This document shows, piece after piece, positions 21,242-31,075 of a stretch of 64,000 nucleotides of DNA; positions within the stretch are counted from its first letter, which is position 1; each line of letters starts with the position of its first letter. The DNA is from Macrosoma leucophasiata (taxonomy: Eukaryota; Arthropoda; Insecta; Lepidoptera; Hedylidae). The stretch is taken from contig JAWQUS010000003.1 in assembly GCA_036365455.1 (NCBI GenBank), positions 4,298,001 through 4,362,000 on the forward strand, given 5' to 3'. Under the pieces are notes generated by a model. That model was given only the letters and a program-made list of their open reading frames with translations, ran no database searches and had not been told where the DNA came from. The position numbers and the translations under genes were made by a program.

Positions 21242-21798
21242 CTTCATGACCTCAATCCCAACATATTTTTTTCTTTTTCTCCTTTGCCAGTGTTTAGAAG
21301 GTAAGAATTGATTTCTTATGATAATTTAACTATAGGTTTTTATACTTGTTTCAATTTACCTAACATCAACTTAATCGGAACTTTACATCTAACTTAACAA
21401 CTAAACTAAAACATTTGGGTTGTCGATTCTTTAATCTGTGATAGTTAAAAAAAAACATTAAAAAACCTTCAATCTAGCCAATCAGCCAAACAAGTTTCAT
21501 CTTTATATATTTTTATACATAAAAAAAAGAATAAAAAAAAAACCTCCTCTTTTTTTCGAAGTCGGTTAAAAATAGAAGTGACAGGTCTGTTAAATGGCGA
21601 CATGCTCCATGTTTGCTTAGTATAGATCCACCATAGAGAGTTTTGGCGGGAACCTTGAAAGAGGCGTGAGGTGCTCTAATTTTATTTCGTTTTCTTGGTG
21701 TATTTTTGAGTTATATTAAACAAAGTTGGTGGCATTTTGTTTGATATAGGTTTATAACAGGGCCCGTGTAAATTTAAATAGAATAACAGTGCAAGAAC

Positions 21799-21842
21799 AC
21801 AGGCCTATCAGGCCTATCAGGCCTAACAGGCCTATCAGGTTG
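21799..21842 (+). repeat. Short tandem repeat of AGGCCTATC
   Basis: Four units of about 10 bp (AGGCCTATC, one as AGGCCTAAC), starting 11 bp outside the right edge of palindrome 1. Confidence 0.8.
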
Positions 21843-21849
21843 CCTCCAA

Positions 21850-22430
21850 AATTTCATTGTAAATGTTCTGGTAAAGTAGCTATCGCTTTACTTGAATTAC
21901 TGACTTGGACTCTGACTCTGACTGACTGACTGACTCTGACTTATACGCTGCTTATTATGAATACGAAATATCGTTTTACTTGATACTGGCAATATGCGTA
22001 TTAGCAATTTAAAAAAAACACTATAGAATCCTGCTGTAAAAGTTCTACCCACATTTTATTAGAAATATGAAACGCAAATAAAGTTACTACAAATAATCCA
22101 CATCATTCGAGCATTTTTTTCCTATTTCGAAATAAAAGCTCAGACATTTTTCAGTACAAAGTTTGTTTGCAGTTCGTAAACAACGAATAGCCATTTTCAT
22201 TGTCATTTAATAACCCCGAGGCGCATTTGTTTCGCAAAAAGTTGACCAATTACAATTCCTCCTTGTTTCACCACTAGTGGTATTTGCAATAGTCGAGCAA
22301 TGATTTAAAATCAAAAAAGTTTTTGCCTATAATGTCGTAGTGGATGGTTTCAGCTGGGGCAATCCCATGGGAATTTCGAGTAACTTTTATTAGGTAATTT
22401 CTAACAGTTTCCGAGGAACTTGCATGCCAA
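21850..22430. other. No recognised feature
   Basis: AT-rich sequence with a few simple repeats (GACTGACTGACTCTGACT near 21920). No gene or element was identified. Confidence 0.5.
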
Positions 22431-22465
22431 ATACTTCTACTTACTACGACCAGAAGTTTCGAATG

Positions 22466-22660
22466 TGTGTTGTCTGTCAGTCACTCAATCATTCAATTAC
22501 TCAGTCACTCGATCACTCCGTCACTCAATTACTCGGTCACTTAATCACTCCGTGACTCAAATACTAAGTTACTCAATCAGTATGTCACAAAATTACACAA
22601 TCACTAGACTTAGTGATTGTGCAATTTTGTGTGACTTCACAATCACTCATTTGTTCATAA
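22466..22660 (+). repeat. Degenerate TCACTCAAT minisatellite with a hairpin
   Basis: Imperfect 8-10 bp units (GTCACTC, ATCACTC, ATTACTC) repeat about 15 times. The right part contains a strong stem: TCACAAAATTACACAATCACT pairs with AGTGATTGTGCAATTTTGTG across a short loop (about 22585-22636). Confidence 0.7.
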
Positions 22661-22978
22661 TATTCAGTTTATTCATTTATTTCATATAATTAGGCTCCTG
22701 GAGAGCACTTTTACATCGTCATTTTTTTTTAAACTAACCTAGAGTGAATAACCACTAATAATAATCAAAAACACATAATAAATTAAATAGACACTGAACA
22801 ATTTTGTATAATATGGAAAGCATCAATTATTTACAAATTCCTCCATTTCCCCATTTCAAAAGAAACTGAGAAAGAATGAATTTGGTCGTCATAATAAAGG
22901 TTATTCACTTGGCAGAATTCCAAGGGCAGTCAATACTGAGAAGATATATTAGTCACTCGAAGAAGAATATACCTATCG

Positions 22979-23070
22979 ATAGTGCTGAACTATTAATTGG
23001 CGGCAGATACCTTAGGTAAGCAATGCGGTGCTTACGCCCTCGAGTCGCTACGCTGGGACTCTACCACCAG
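22979..23070 (-). mobile_element. Family A diverged 5' half
   Basis: GGCGGCAGATACCTTAGGTA ... GACTCTACCACCAG. Its 5' hairpin stem reads GAGTC/GACTC in place of GAGCTC/GAGCTC, so paired bases changed together. Confidence 0.7.
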
Positions 23071-23721
23071 TAGTTTCGCCAACAGTGGATGATATTCGGC
23101 TGAAATGATTATGAATAGGATGCGAGGTATTGACAAGTAAATAACATTTTTTGTTTGTAGAATTTGCAGTACTCTACAATTAGAGGTAGAAATATCTTAC
23201 TTCGAGTCAATACCTCGCATCAACACCGTTTAAGTAGAAACTGAAATACGAATTTATGAACTCCAAACTTCCATAGTTTGATAGGCCATTATAAAGTTTA
23301 TATTTATGTGTACACTCCGCTCCGATGTTTCCAGAAATATAACCGTAAACGGGGCTCAGGTGCGCATTTTATGCGCGATACAAATTCAAATAACGAATAT
23401 TGAAATTTTAACGTGAAATATTTTCTTTTCCACAATATTCAACGTGGAATTCGATTCCGCGGGAATTGAGTTTTTCGTGATTCGTTGTTGCACTTGAAAT
23501 GGTTGCGGGTGCAGTATTGTAGTTGTACTAGTTCTTGGAGTTAACGACAATTTGTTCCGTTTCTAAATGTTTATTTAGGTTTGGATCCCGCTGCAGAATT
23601 ATTTCGTTCATCGAGATATGCTGCAAATCTAACTGTCGTAAGATTAAAGAGCCGATTGACTAGAAATTTGTTGCAGATATTACAAATATTAAAAATATCC
23701 CAACTTTTAACTAACTCGTTT

Positions 23722-24040
23722 AACTGCCTCGGTAGCCTAGTGGTAGCAGGCCACTACTACTATGCTGAGTTCCTGGGTTCAATTCCTGGGTAGGGGGTTA
23801 TCAGAGATAATGGTGTAAAGTCCTTTATCTCTGGTTCTATTGGGATTTTTCCATTTTCTGGTATCAAATTTCCCAGTACCTAGAAGTTCGATAATGTGCC
23901 CGGAGATGTCAACAGGCTCGCCACCTGTTACATGGGCCAAAACGTAACCGGCGAATATTGGGTGCTTGCATGTAAGCTTGAATGCATGCATTCACCTCTG
24001 CTTACCCCTTCGGGGATTACAGGTGTGATGGTACGTTACG
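23722..24040 (+). mobile_element. Family C tRNA-headed SINE, most complete copy
   Basis: Head: AACTGCCTCGGTAGCCTAGTGG, then the B box GGGTTCAATTCC. Body: TATCTCTGGTTCTATTGG, TTTCCCAGTACC, GCCCGGAGATGTCAACAGG, TTACATGGGCC. 3' end: GGGGATTACAGGTGTGATGG then TACGTTACGT. About 320 bp. Confidence 0.8.
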
Positions 24041-24416
24041 TCACATCTTTCAAAAACTAATAATATCTGGCTGAAAGTTTTCAATAACAACAACAGCGTA
24101 TATTTTTTTAATAAGAAAAAAATGTTCACTTACATCTAATAAGCTTTGTGCACTTACACAGGGAAACCGTAGACTCGCATAACGATGCGAGTCGGTGATG
24201 ACGTGTAACGATACGTCATTATCATCATCATCATATCAACCGAAAAATGTCCACTGCTGGACCAAAGCCTAAGGACATAAGGCATAAGAGAGATATGCCA
24301 TATAGTTCTTCCATTGATTGGCGATCGCATGGGCGATAGTTCTATCACATGACGCTGCTGCCCACCTTACTACCGCCCTATTGGAATGATTTGACCACCA
24401 TTATTCGGATGACTGC

Positions 24417-24645
24417 CTGCGCTTTTTTTAATACTACGTATAAAAGTATCCCTTACTTCGACGTCAACGTCCCGCCCGATTTCCCCGCATCACCCAACCA
24501 CCTCCCCTCTTATTGGCGACGGTTGGTATTTTCTACGTGCTACGCACACAGGTGCATGTGTAAATACACGTCACTGATTGATATCTCTGTAATAGAGACC
24601 AAATTAAGAGTTTGTATCGAATTTTGGCAGAGTGTCCGCGGTGTG
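24417..24645 (-). repeat. Interspersed repeat shared with 36370-36590
   Basis: GACGTCAACGTCCCGCCCGA, TTATTGGCGACGGTTGGTAT and GTAAATACACGTCACTGATTG match 36370-36590 in reverse complement over about 220 bp. A MITE follows directly at 24654. No coding frame is shared. Confidence 0.65.
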
Positions 24646-24653
24646 GTTAGGTT

Positions 24654-24781
24654 GAGATTCACAGATCGCATTACGATTTTACTTTCAGCAAAGTACGCTT
24701 AGAACTGTCAAAACTCATATTTTACTCACATTTCTAAGAAAACTTTGCTCAAAGTAAGCCGTAGTGCGGTCTGTGAATCTC
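24654..24781. mobile_element. Foldback MITE (GAGATTCACAGACCGCA termini), copy 1
   Basis: The ends are inverted repeats: GAGATTCACAGATCGCATTA and its near-complement at the right (CGTAGTGCGGTCTGTGAATC TC). Interior arms AGCAAAGTACGCTTAGAACTG and TTTCTAAGAAAACTTTGCTC also pair. 128 bp, no coding capacity. The second copy is 25904-26037, and a tandem derivative lies at 35136-35460. Confidence 0.75.
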
Positions 24782-24832
24782 ACACTTGGACATGGTGGAG
24801 TTAATAATAGTCTTACGTCTTTACTGGTGGTA

Positions 24833-25078
24833 GAACTTCAGTGGCGGAGCTCGCGGGCGTAGGCACCACCGCATTACCTAATATACTTGCCGCTAAATGG
24901 TTGTGTTCAGCACTATCGTGTTCCGGTCAGATAGTAATCTATGGCCCTGTAATTTCCGGAAAAGAGGCATAACACCTTAGGCCTCAGGAGTGGTAACGCA
25001 TCTGCATTTTGACCTTGGTCTAAGCTGTAGTCATCACTTAACATCAATGTTTGCCACTTCCATTACATTAAGAAAAAA
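24833..25078 (+). mobile_element. Family A SINE-like repeat, small 3' deletion
   Basis: Full 5' end. About 35 bp between GACCTTGGTCT and GTAGTCATCACTTAAC is missing, as is the GAACTGCATGC segment. Confidence 0.85.
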
Positions 25079-25455
25079 TTGTATCCCACAACCACAACCT
25101 TTAAAAGGAATTGTTATAAAGATTAAGAGAACGTCAGGTAATAATAAAATTATCCATGAATACTTAATTTGGTGGTAATAAAAGCTTTATCTTAGCTATA
25201 TTTATCTTTTCTCTTTAACCGTATTTCGCCGAGTAAAATACACAGACAAAGGACAGACATTATTGAACCCATAATCTTATTTGGTATTCCTAGAAATAGA
25301 TTATAAATTACTTGGAAATTTTGAAGTCTTGATACGGATTTGGGGAATCCATTGTAAGTTAAAAGAAACTGCCGGAACTACATTTTACAGAATTAGTAGT
25401 ACGTAGTACTAAGTCCGGGTTGCAACACGATATTTGTCAAAGTTAAAGTTATTTT

Positions 25456-25739
25456 TATTTTTAATGTAATGGATGTGGCAATCAAGCATGCAGTTCACAT
25501 TGATGTTAAGTGATGACTGCAGCCTATAGACACCCACACAAAGACCAAGGTCAAAATGCAGATGCTTTACCACTCCTAAGGCCTAAGGTGTTATGCCTCT
25601 GTGCCGGAAATTACAGGGCCGTACATTACCACCTGACCGGAACACGATAGTGCTGAACACCACCATTTAGCGGCAAGTATATTAGGTAATGCGGTGGTGC
25701 CTACGCCCGCGAGCTCCGTCACTGGAGCTCTACCGCCAG
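25456..25739 (-). mobile_element. Family A SINE-like repeat, full length
   Basis: All landmarks are present, from the TTTTTAATGTAATGG tail to GAGCTCTACCGCCAG. A separate 27-30 bp inverted repeat lies just beyond it (CACATCCTTCTCTAAC at about 25757, GTTAGAGAAGGATGTG at about 25793). Confidence 0.88.
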
Positions 25740-25903
25740 CCAAATATTGTAACATTGCACATCCTTCTCTAACTTTAATAGATTTCCTTAAGTTAGAGAA
25801 GGATGTGAAATGTTAAAATAACTTTAACAAATATTTTGGTGCAACCTAGGCATAATATTCTTCCAGTGAAGAATATTTATTACTACGTAGGTTGTTCCTT
25901 AGT

Positions 25904-26037
25904 GCGAGATTCACAGACCGCACTACGACTTTACTTTCAGCAAAGTATGCTTAGAACTGTCAGAAATGTATGGGTTTTGACAGTTCGAAGCATTCTTTGC
26001 TCGAAAGTAAAGTCATAGTGCAGTCTGTGAATCTCGC
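25904..26037. mobile_element. Foldback MITE, copy 2
   Basis: GCGAGATTCACAGACCGCAC at the left and CAGTCTGTGAATCTCGC at the right form the terminal inverted repeats. The inner arms CTTTACTTTCAGCAAAGTATGC and CATTCTTTGCTCGAAAGTAAAG pair as well, so the whole element folds back. Confidence 0.8.
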
Positions 26038-26061
26038 CCTTAGACTTGCGATTTTTTTGCC

Positions 26062-26160
26062 GTACATGACCACCTTACTGTAACACGCTAATGCTGATGG
26101 ACACCATTTAGAGGCAAGAAGATAGGCGGTGGATTGGCGACTTATGCGGTGGTGCCTAAA
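26062..26160 (-). mobile_element. Family A remnant
   Basis: Strongly diverged 5' half (ACACCATTTAGAGGCAAGAA ... GCGGTGGTGCCTAAA). The 5' hairpin is lost. Confidence 0.5.
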
Positions 26161-26486
26161 TCTGAGCGTCGAATTTTTCTTAACCGATTCGGAATTGTAA
26201 TCGTAGAACCCAAAAAATAGATAATGATAATTTAATATAAAATAATTAATTAAATGCAAATTAGGAAACGAGTATAATCAACAAGATACAAGTTATATTG
26301 GAATCGATCAATTAATTAACATATCTGGAACTGTCACTTAAGACTAATTTAAATTTGGAATATCTTAAATAACAATATTCATATCAATATTGCGTAATAG
26401 TCTATGGTAAAAAGAAAACATATTGGACAGCATCCACTAACTGCAATAGTCCATATATCTGAGATTGAAACTAATAGATATTGAAA

Positions 26487-26720
26487 CTAGCTGGTGCCCG
26501 CGGCGCCGCCCGCATGCAGGACGCTTTTCGCGTAACCTGTGTTCATCAAATCACACAATAACATTTTTTCGGGATAAAAAGTGTGTGTAAAGTAAAAGTC
26601 AGCCAGTACCCTACCTGTATAACAAATTTTATCAAAATCCGTTCAGTAGTTTTGGCGTGATCGACGGACAAATATCCAAACAAAGAAACTTTCACAGTGT
26701 GATTAGTGTGAAGTGTGATA
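26487..26720. repeat. Degenerate repeat (CTAGCTGGTGCCCGCGGCG type)
   Basis: Starts CTAGCTGGTGCCCGCGGC, contains TTTTATCAAAATCCGTTCAG and ends AACAAAGAAACTTTCACAGTG. Inverse counterpart of 11400-11650. Confidence 0.6.
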
Positions 26721-26744
26721 ATTTATAGTCATTGGACACAGTTC

Positions 26745-26940
26745 AATAATAATTTTAGAAATTTAAAAAAAAAACTGAAAGAAAAATTTGACTTCGGGCA
26801 GGAATCGAACCTGCGACCTCAAGATAACCAATCCAACCGCTTTACCACTAAGCTACCGAAGTCAAATTTTTCTTTCCTTATTGTTTTAATTTCTAAAGTT
26901 CACTCGCATGTGTTATTGCGAAAAATAAATAGTACAATAA
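26745..26940 (-). mobile_element. Family D foldback element with tRNA-like core (copy D4, best preserved)
   Basis: The 74-nt core (26790-26863, minus strand) has a GACTTCG/CGAAGTC acceptor-like stem, a D arm (GCTT...AAGC), and a perfect 5-bp T arm (GCAGG/CCTGC) with TTCGATT. The anticodon arm does not pair properly. The acceptor stem extends into a perfect 21-bp inverted repeat, 26777-26797 with 26856-26876. I read it as a tRNA-derived core carried in a foldback element, not as a tRNA gene. Confidence 0.65.
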
Positions 26941-27077
26941 TAGTTTTTGTTTATATATTCACATACAATAATTAGACAGTTTTCAGATGCAGATAGCTCC
27001 AAAATAAAACATTCATGATTCCAAGTCGTATAATCAAGCTAATTTAATGTTATCTAACCACAAATCAATAACACCAA

Positions 27078-27320
27078 GAGCTCCAGTGCTATACACATTA
27101 CCTTATACACTTGCCGCTAAATGGTAGTGTTTAGCACTATCGTGTTCCGGTCAGGAGGTAATGTACAGCCGTGTAATTTCCGGCAGAGAGGCATAACACC
27201 TTAGGCCTTAGGAGTGATAAAGCATCTTCATTTTGACCTTGGTCTTTGTGTGAGTGTCTATAGGCTGCAGTCATCACTTAACATCAATGTGAACTGCATG
27301 CTTGTTCTCCATTTCCATAG
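27078..27320 (+). mobile_element. Family A SINE-like repeat, 5' deletion
   Basis: The 5' hairpin is shortened (GAGCTCCAGTGCTATACACA). From ACTTGCCGCTAAATGG onward it follows the consensus to CATTTCCATAG. There is no A-tail. Confidence 0.8.
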
Positions 27321-27544
27321 TTTAAGTTATTGTGTTTCAAATGGAACAGAGAATGTTAAGGTCCCCTTTTTGATATGTAAATAAATATTGAAAAAGGTAC
27401 CTACATATTTTTGGTATTTGGTAGATATTGATATTGATTTTGTACTTAATCTAAAAAAATATAATGTTACTTATTACGTCATAAAATTATAATATTTCTT
27501 TAACTTGTTCCTTCTTAATTAATTACTGGTAATTAACATGTTTT

Positions 27545-27720
27545 AACATGACAGAACCTTAAAAACATCCGACAGCGGTTTGGCCACTAACCCGTATCTC
27601 CACCAACCCGCATTGGAGCAGCGTGGTGGAGTAAGCTCCAGGCCTCCCCCCAAAAAGGGGAGCGACTCGTGCCCAGCAGTGGGACATATAATGGGTTACC
27701 ATTATCATTATTATAATGAA
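27545..27720 (+). mobile_element. LINE-Q 3' end with ATT-rich tail
   Basis: AAAACATCCGACAGCGG ... GCATTGGAGCAGCGTGGTGG ... CCCAGCAGTGGGACATATAA and a TTATCATTATTATAA tail. A roughly 15-bp repeat (AACATGTTTTAACATGACA) occurs on both sides (about 27536 and 27719), a likely target-site duplication. Confidence 0.7.
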
Positions 27721-28166
27721 CATGTTTTAACATGACAAAACTTGTTAAGCTAAAGATATAAGCGATACCAATAATACTCCACAGACAGATAAAGAAACAA
27801 AGAATATGCCAGATAATGAAAACAAACGCTACCTAACAGCCTGTCAAGTTATTCCCATAATAAATTACACATAGTTGTAAAAAAAAGCAACCGTATCCTG
27901 TCCTCCGATCTCACGAGACAGACTGGGATAAAAAGTTGTATGTGTCATTCTAGAAATATAAATAGACTAATAACTGTACGATTAATCAATAAGTATTCGA
28001 TGTGTGGGAGGGTAAACGACGATTGTGAAGAGCTTAATAGAATACTATTTATAGATAGAGCGCTTATTCTATTAAACACTTTTATTTTTTTATTGAAAAA
28101 GTACAAGTACATATATTTTTTGGGCGCCTCTTCAACTGATATCAAATTTAATTTATGTAGTCTATT

Positions 28167-28455
28167 TAACTGCCTCAGTAGCCTAGTGGTAGCAGGCCAC
28201 TACTACTACGCTGGCGGTCCCGGGTTCAATTCTCGGATCGGGACCTATCAGAGATAACGGTTTAGATTCCTTTATCTATGGTTCTATTGGGATTTTTCCA
28301 TTTTCTGTTAGTTTCCCAGTACCTCCGAGTTTTGGAATTTGCCCGGTGATGGCAACAGGCTCGCTACCTGTTACATGGACCAAAAAACGTAACCGGCGAA
28401 TCGTGGGTGTTTGTATGCATACCCCTTCGGGGATTACAGGCGTGAAGTTACGTTA
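28167..28455 (+). mobile_element. Family C tRNA-headed SINE
   Basis: Well-preserved head (AACTGCCTCAGTAGCCTAGT, GGTCCCGGGTTCAATTCTCGG), full body, and the 3' end GGGGATTACAGGCGTGAAGT. About 30 bp near the CATGCATTC segment is deleted. Confidence 0.8.
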
Positions 28456-28473
28456 GTCTTTTTAATGATTTTT

Positions 28474-28630
28474 ACTGGTGGTAGAGTTCCAGTACAGGAA
28501 CTCGAGGGCGTAGGCACACAATGAAACTGGAAAACGATATTACTGAACACTACCATTTGGTGGCAGATAGATATGGTAATGGGGTGGTGCCTCCGCCCTC
28601 AAGCTCTTACACATGGAACTCTACCAAAAC
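28474..28630. mobile_element. Two family A 5' ends head to head
   Basis: 28474-28516 is a plus-strand 5' end (ACTGGTGGTAGAGTTCCAGT). It is followed at once by a minus-strand 5' half ending GAACTCTACCAAAACC, so the two ends form an inverted pair. The plus-strand hairpin stem is GAGTTCC/GGAACTC, a compensated variant of GAGCTCC/GGAGCTC. Confidence 0.7.
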
Positions 28631-29245
28631 CAACGTTTTGTGCGGTTTTCTATGTAACTTATTTGAGATTTCCTAATCCGTCACCAAAATCTAGACCTAA
28701 AGACTCTTCAAAACAGTTAGTTTAACTTAGTGGGCAGTAGTTAGACAAAGCTACAGAACCACCGTTGCTATGCGACTTTTTTCGTAATTTCCACATAACA
28801 ACCAGCAGATGTTTTGACAATTTCCGACAATTTCAAAAGAAATTCCTACATTACAGTTCTGATGCACTCTTTCCCACGTTCTATTTTTAACTTCACGTAC
28901 ACTGAACTTGTCCCGGGATTACCTGTTTGACCACGAAGCAGGTAGACCTGTCTTGGCAAGTCACAAGGGTGTTATCAGCTGTATAAATGCCACGTGTATT
29001 GTAATCCGAATATAATACAGTGTATTATCGCTTGGCAAGCCGAAAGTTAATGATGCAGATAAGATTGTCGGAAACAAGTAGGGAATCAATTAAGTTGGCA
29101 ATTTGTTAGTGCTGGTTCATTCAGTTAGCGTCTGACAATCGATTGTAGTGGTTGTGTAAATGTTAATGGTATTCCAATTCAAGGTGATGTTATTTTTGTG
29201 AACGGATCGTTTTGTGACAGGTGATTTTCTTTTGTTTCCATTTTT
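28631..29245. other. No recognised feature
   Basis: Unique-looking sequence without gene signals or shared repeats. Confidence 0.45.
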
Positions 29246-29540
29246 ACTGGTGGTGGTGTGAGCTTCAGCGACGGAGCTCGTGGGCGAAGGCACCACCGCA
29301 TTACCTAATATACTTGCCGCTAAATGACAGTGTTCAGCACTATCGTGTTCCGGTCAGGTGGTAATGTACGACCCTGTAATTTCCGGCACCGAGGCATAAC
29401 ACCTGAGGCCTCAGGAGTGGTAACGCATCTGCATTTTGACCTTGGTCTTTGTGTGGATGTCTATAGGCTGCAGTTTTCACTTAACATCAATGTGAACTGG
29501 ATGCTTATTTGCCACTTCCATAACATAAAGATAAAAAAAT
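29246..29540 (+). mobile_element. Family A SINE-like repeat, full length
   Basis: Complete, with a slightly altered 5' hairpin (ACTGGTGGTGGTGTGAGCTT). Confidence 0.88.
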
Positions 29541-30955
29541 ATCGGGCGTATTACCAGATGCACATTTATGTACATACATTAACTTATGTAGTTTGAAATT
29601 GAGTTTGTTTTAATTTATATTTTATATAATAGGAATTAGTGTTCCATCTCATATTATCTTACATTTATATGTATAATATGTTATTGATTAATTACGAGTA
29701 TTATGGTTACTGCTATATTGATGCTTAATAAACCAAGAAATCAGTAAATATTTAGAAATAAATTACTTAATTAACATCATAATTACGTAAAAATATTAAC
29801 AAATATACGGTATTTCTAATAATTATGCAATCTTTTATCTTTCGTATCGTGTCATTTGAATAAATTTAAAGTATTTAAACAGCTTCTAAAGTACCAATAA
29901 ATATTATAACTCTTATGTATTATCTTTATTGGATCTTGCATACATCAAATAATTTAGTAGTCCTGCATAATTTTAGAAAATTTAAGATATCACACAATAT
30001 TCTCATTAAAATGTAAAATGTTTTCATCAATGGATTCCCAACCGGGGAGCGTAGAGATGTCAGAGGAGCGAAAAAAGATTTTAGAAAAAAAATATTAACG
30101 ATAACAATATATTCTGCACACCATTGTTTCAAAACCCAACGTCGCCATCAAATAGCAGTTTCAAAAAGTCTCTCAAGTTTTATTTATTGAGAAAGAAAAG
30201 GGAGTGCCATATGCAAGACCTAAAAATATTTTTAAAGTCCGAGAATCCTATACAAAAAGACTGGATAAACCCTGATCTATGTAGCTTAATATTCTTTGAA
30301 ACTATTCCAAATTAATAAAACAATCAATAAAGACAATTTAATGCAAGTAATGAGATTCTACTTAAAATTCAAAAGTAATATCAAATATTTCTCGTAACTA
30401 ACGCCAAATGATTACCTCTACCTGAACCCAAAATAAATACATTCTTCAATGAATTGTAAGGCATTGAAAACCGATAAAAAGGTATCTGTAATAAATTCTC
30501 AGAAACCATTTATAAATATGAAATAAGATAAAAACCTTAAGCCCCATGAACCAATACAAAAACTCTACCATAGAAACATATACCAATAGAAAAAGACACT
30601 CATCTGACACCGCTAGTATATGGAACTAAAATAGCAGCTGTTTTTACAAAAGGTCATTTGTATCGTTCGGAACAATACGACATTGTTATTACAACCGTGC
30701 GACCGGTTATATGTAAACCGTGTAATGGAATCCCTGGTATGAAGTTTAGCGACACAGCTGATGCATTCTGGGGAGTAAAAGTTCATTCATCAGCTCGCAT
30801 ATTGGAATGCCGCCTTGGTATTGAGAATCTCATCATTTGACTTATGAATTTTTCTTAAATACTGAATACTTTTAGTTCAGATGAGTGAAAATTTTCTGTA
30901 ACTAAATGTCTTCTAATCGTTACATGAGTTACATTAGTCACTGTTAATATTCTTA
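29541..30955. other. AT-rich DNA upstream of gene 1, no recognised feature
   Basis: Long AT-rich stretch free of the repeats found elsewhere. If the 3' splice site at 31062 is used, part of this is the preceding intron or contains an upstream exon. I could not identify that exon. Confidence 0.4.
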
Positions 30956-31046
30956 GTGATTAGCAAACGACAGCGGCCATTTATATATAATCTTTTCGAT
31001 TGCGACCACAATGTAGATTTAACGACAATTAGTATTACACAATTAA

Positions 31047-31062
31047 TTTTTTTTTGTTACAG
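31047..31062 (+). promoter_or_regulatory. 3' splice site before gene 1
   Basis: An uninterrupted T-run followed by GTTACAG, 13 bases before the ATG. This is a consensus acceptor, and its polypyrimidine tract is translated only in the longer open frame. Confidence 0.65.
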
Positions 31063-31075
31063 ATCTGCAACAAAA

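Larger units (their letters stand above)
18252..21788 (-). repeat. Palindrome 1, right arm (3537 bp)
   Basis: Mirror image of 14312-17848. It carries mirror copies of every element in the left arm: the GGGTTC repeat 18252-18638; family B 19154-19265; family A 19358-19790 with LINE-P 19402-19657; family A 19913-19999; LINE-Q 20310-20554; LINE-P 20710-20961; family A 20962-21241. Confidence 0.95.

Noticed and set aside
22420..22689. 89-codon ORF over the minisatellite
   Set aside because: The peptide is a translation of the TCACTC array and has no gene signals.
26790..26863. A functional tRNA gene
   Set aside because: Acceptor, D and T arms look right, but the anticodon arm does not pair, related degraded copies exist, and the stem continues into a repeat.
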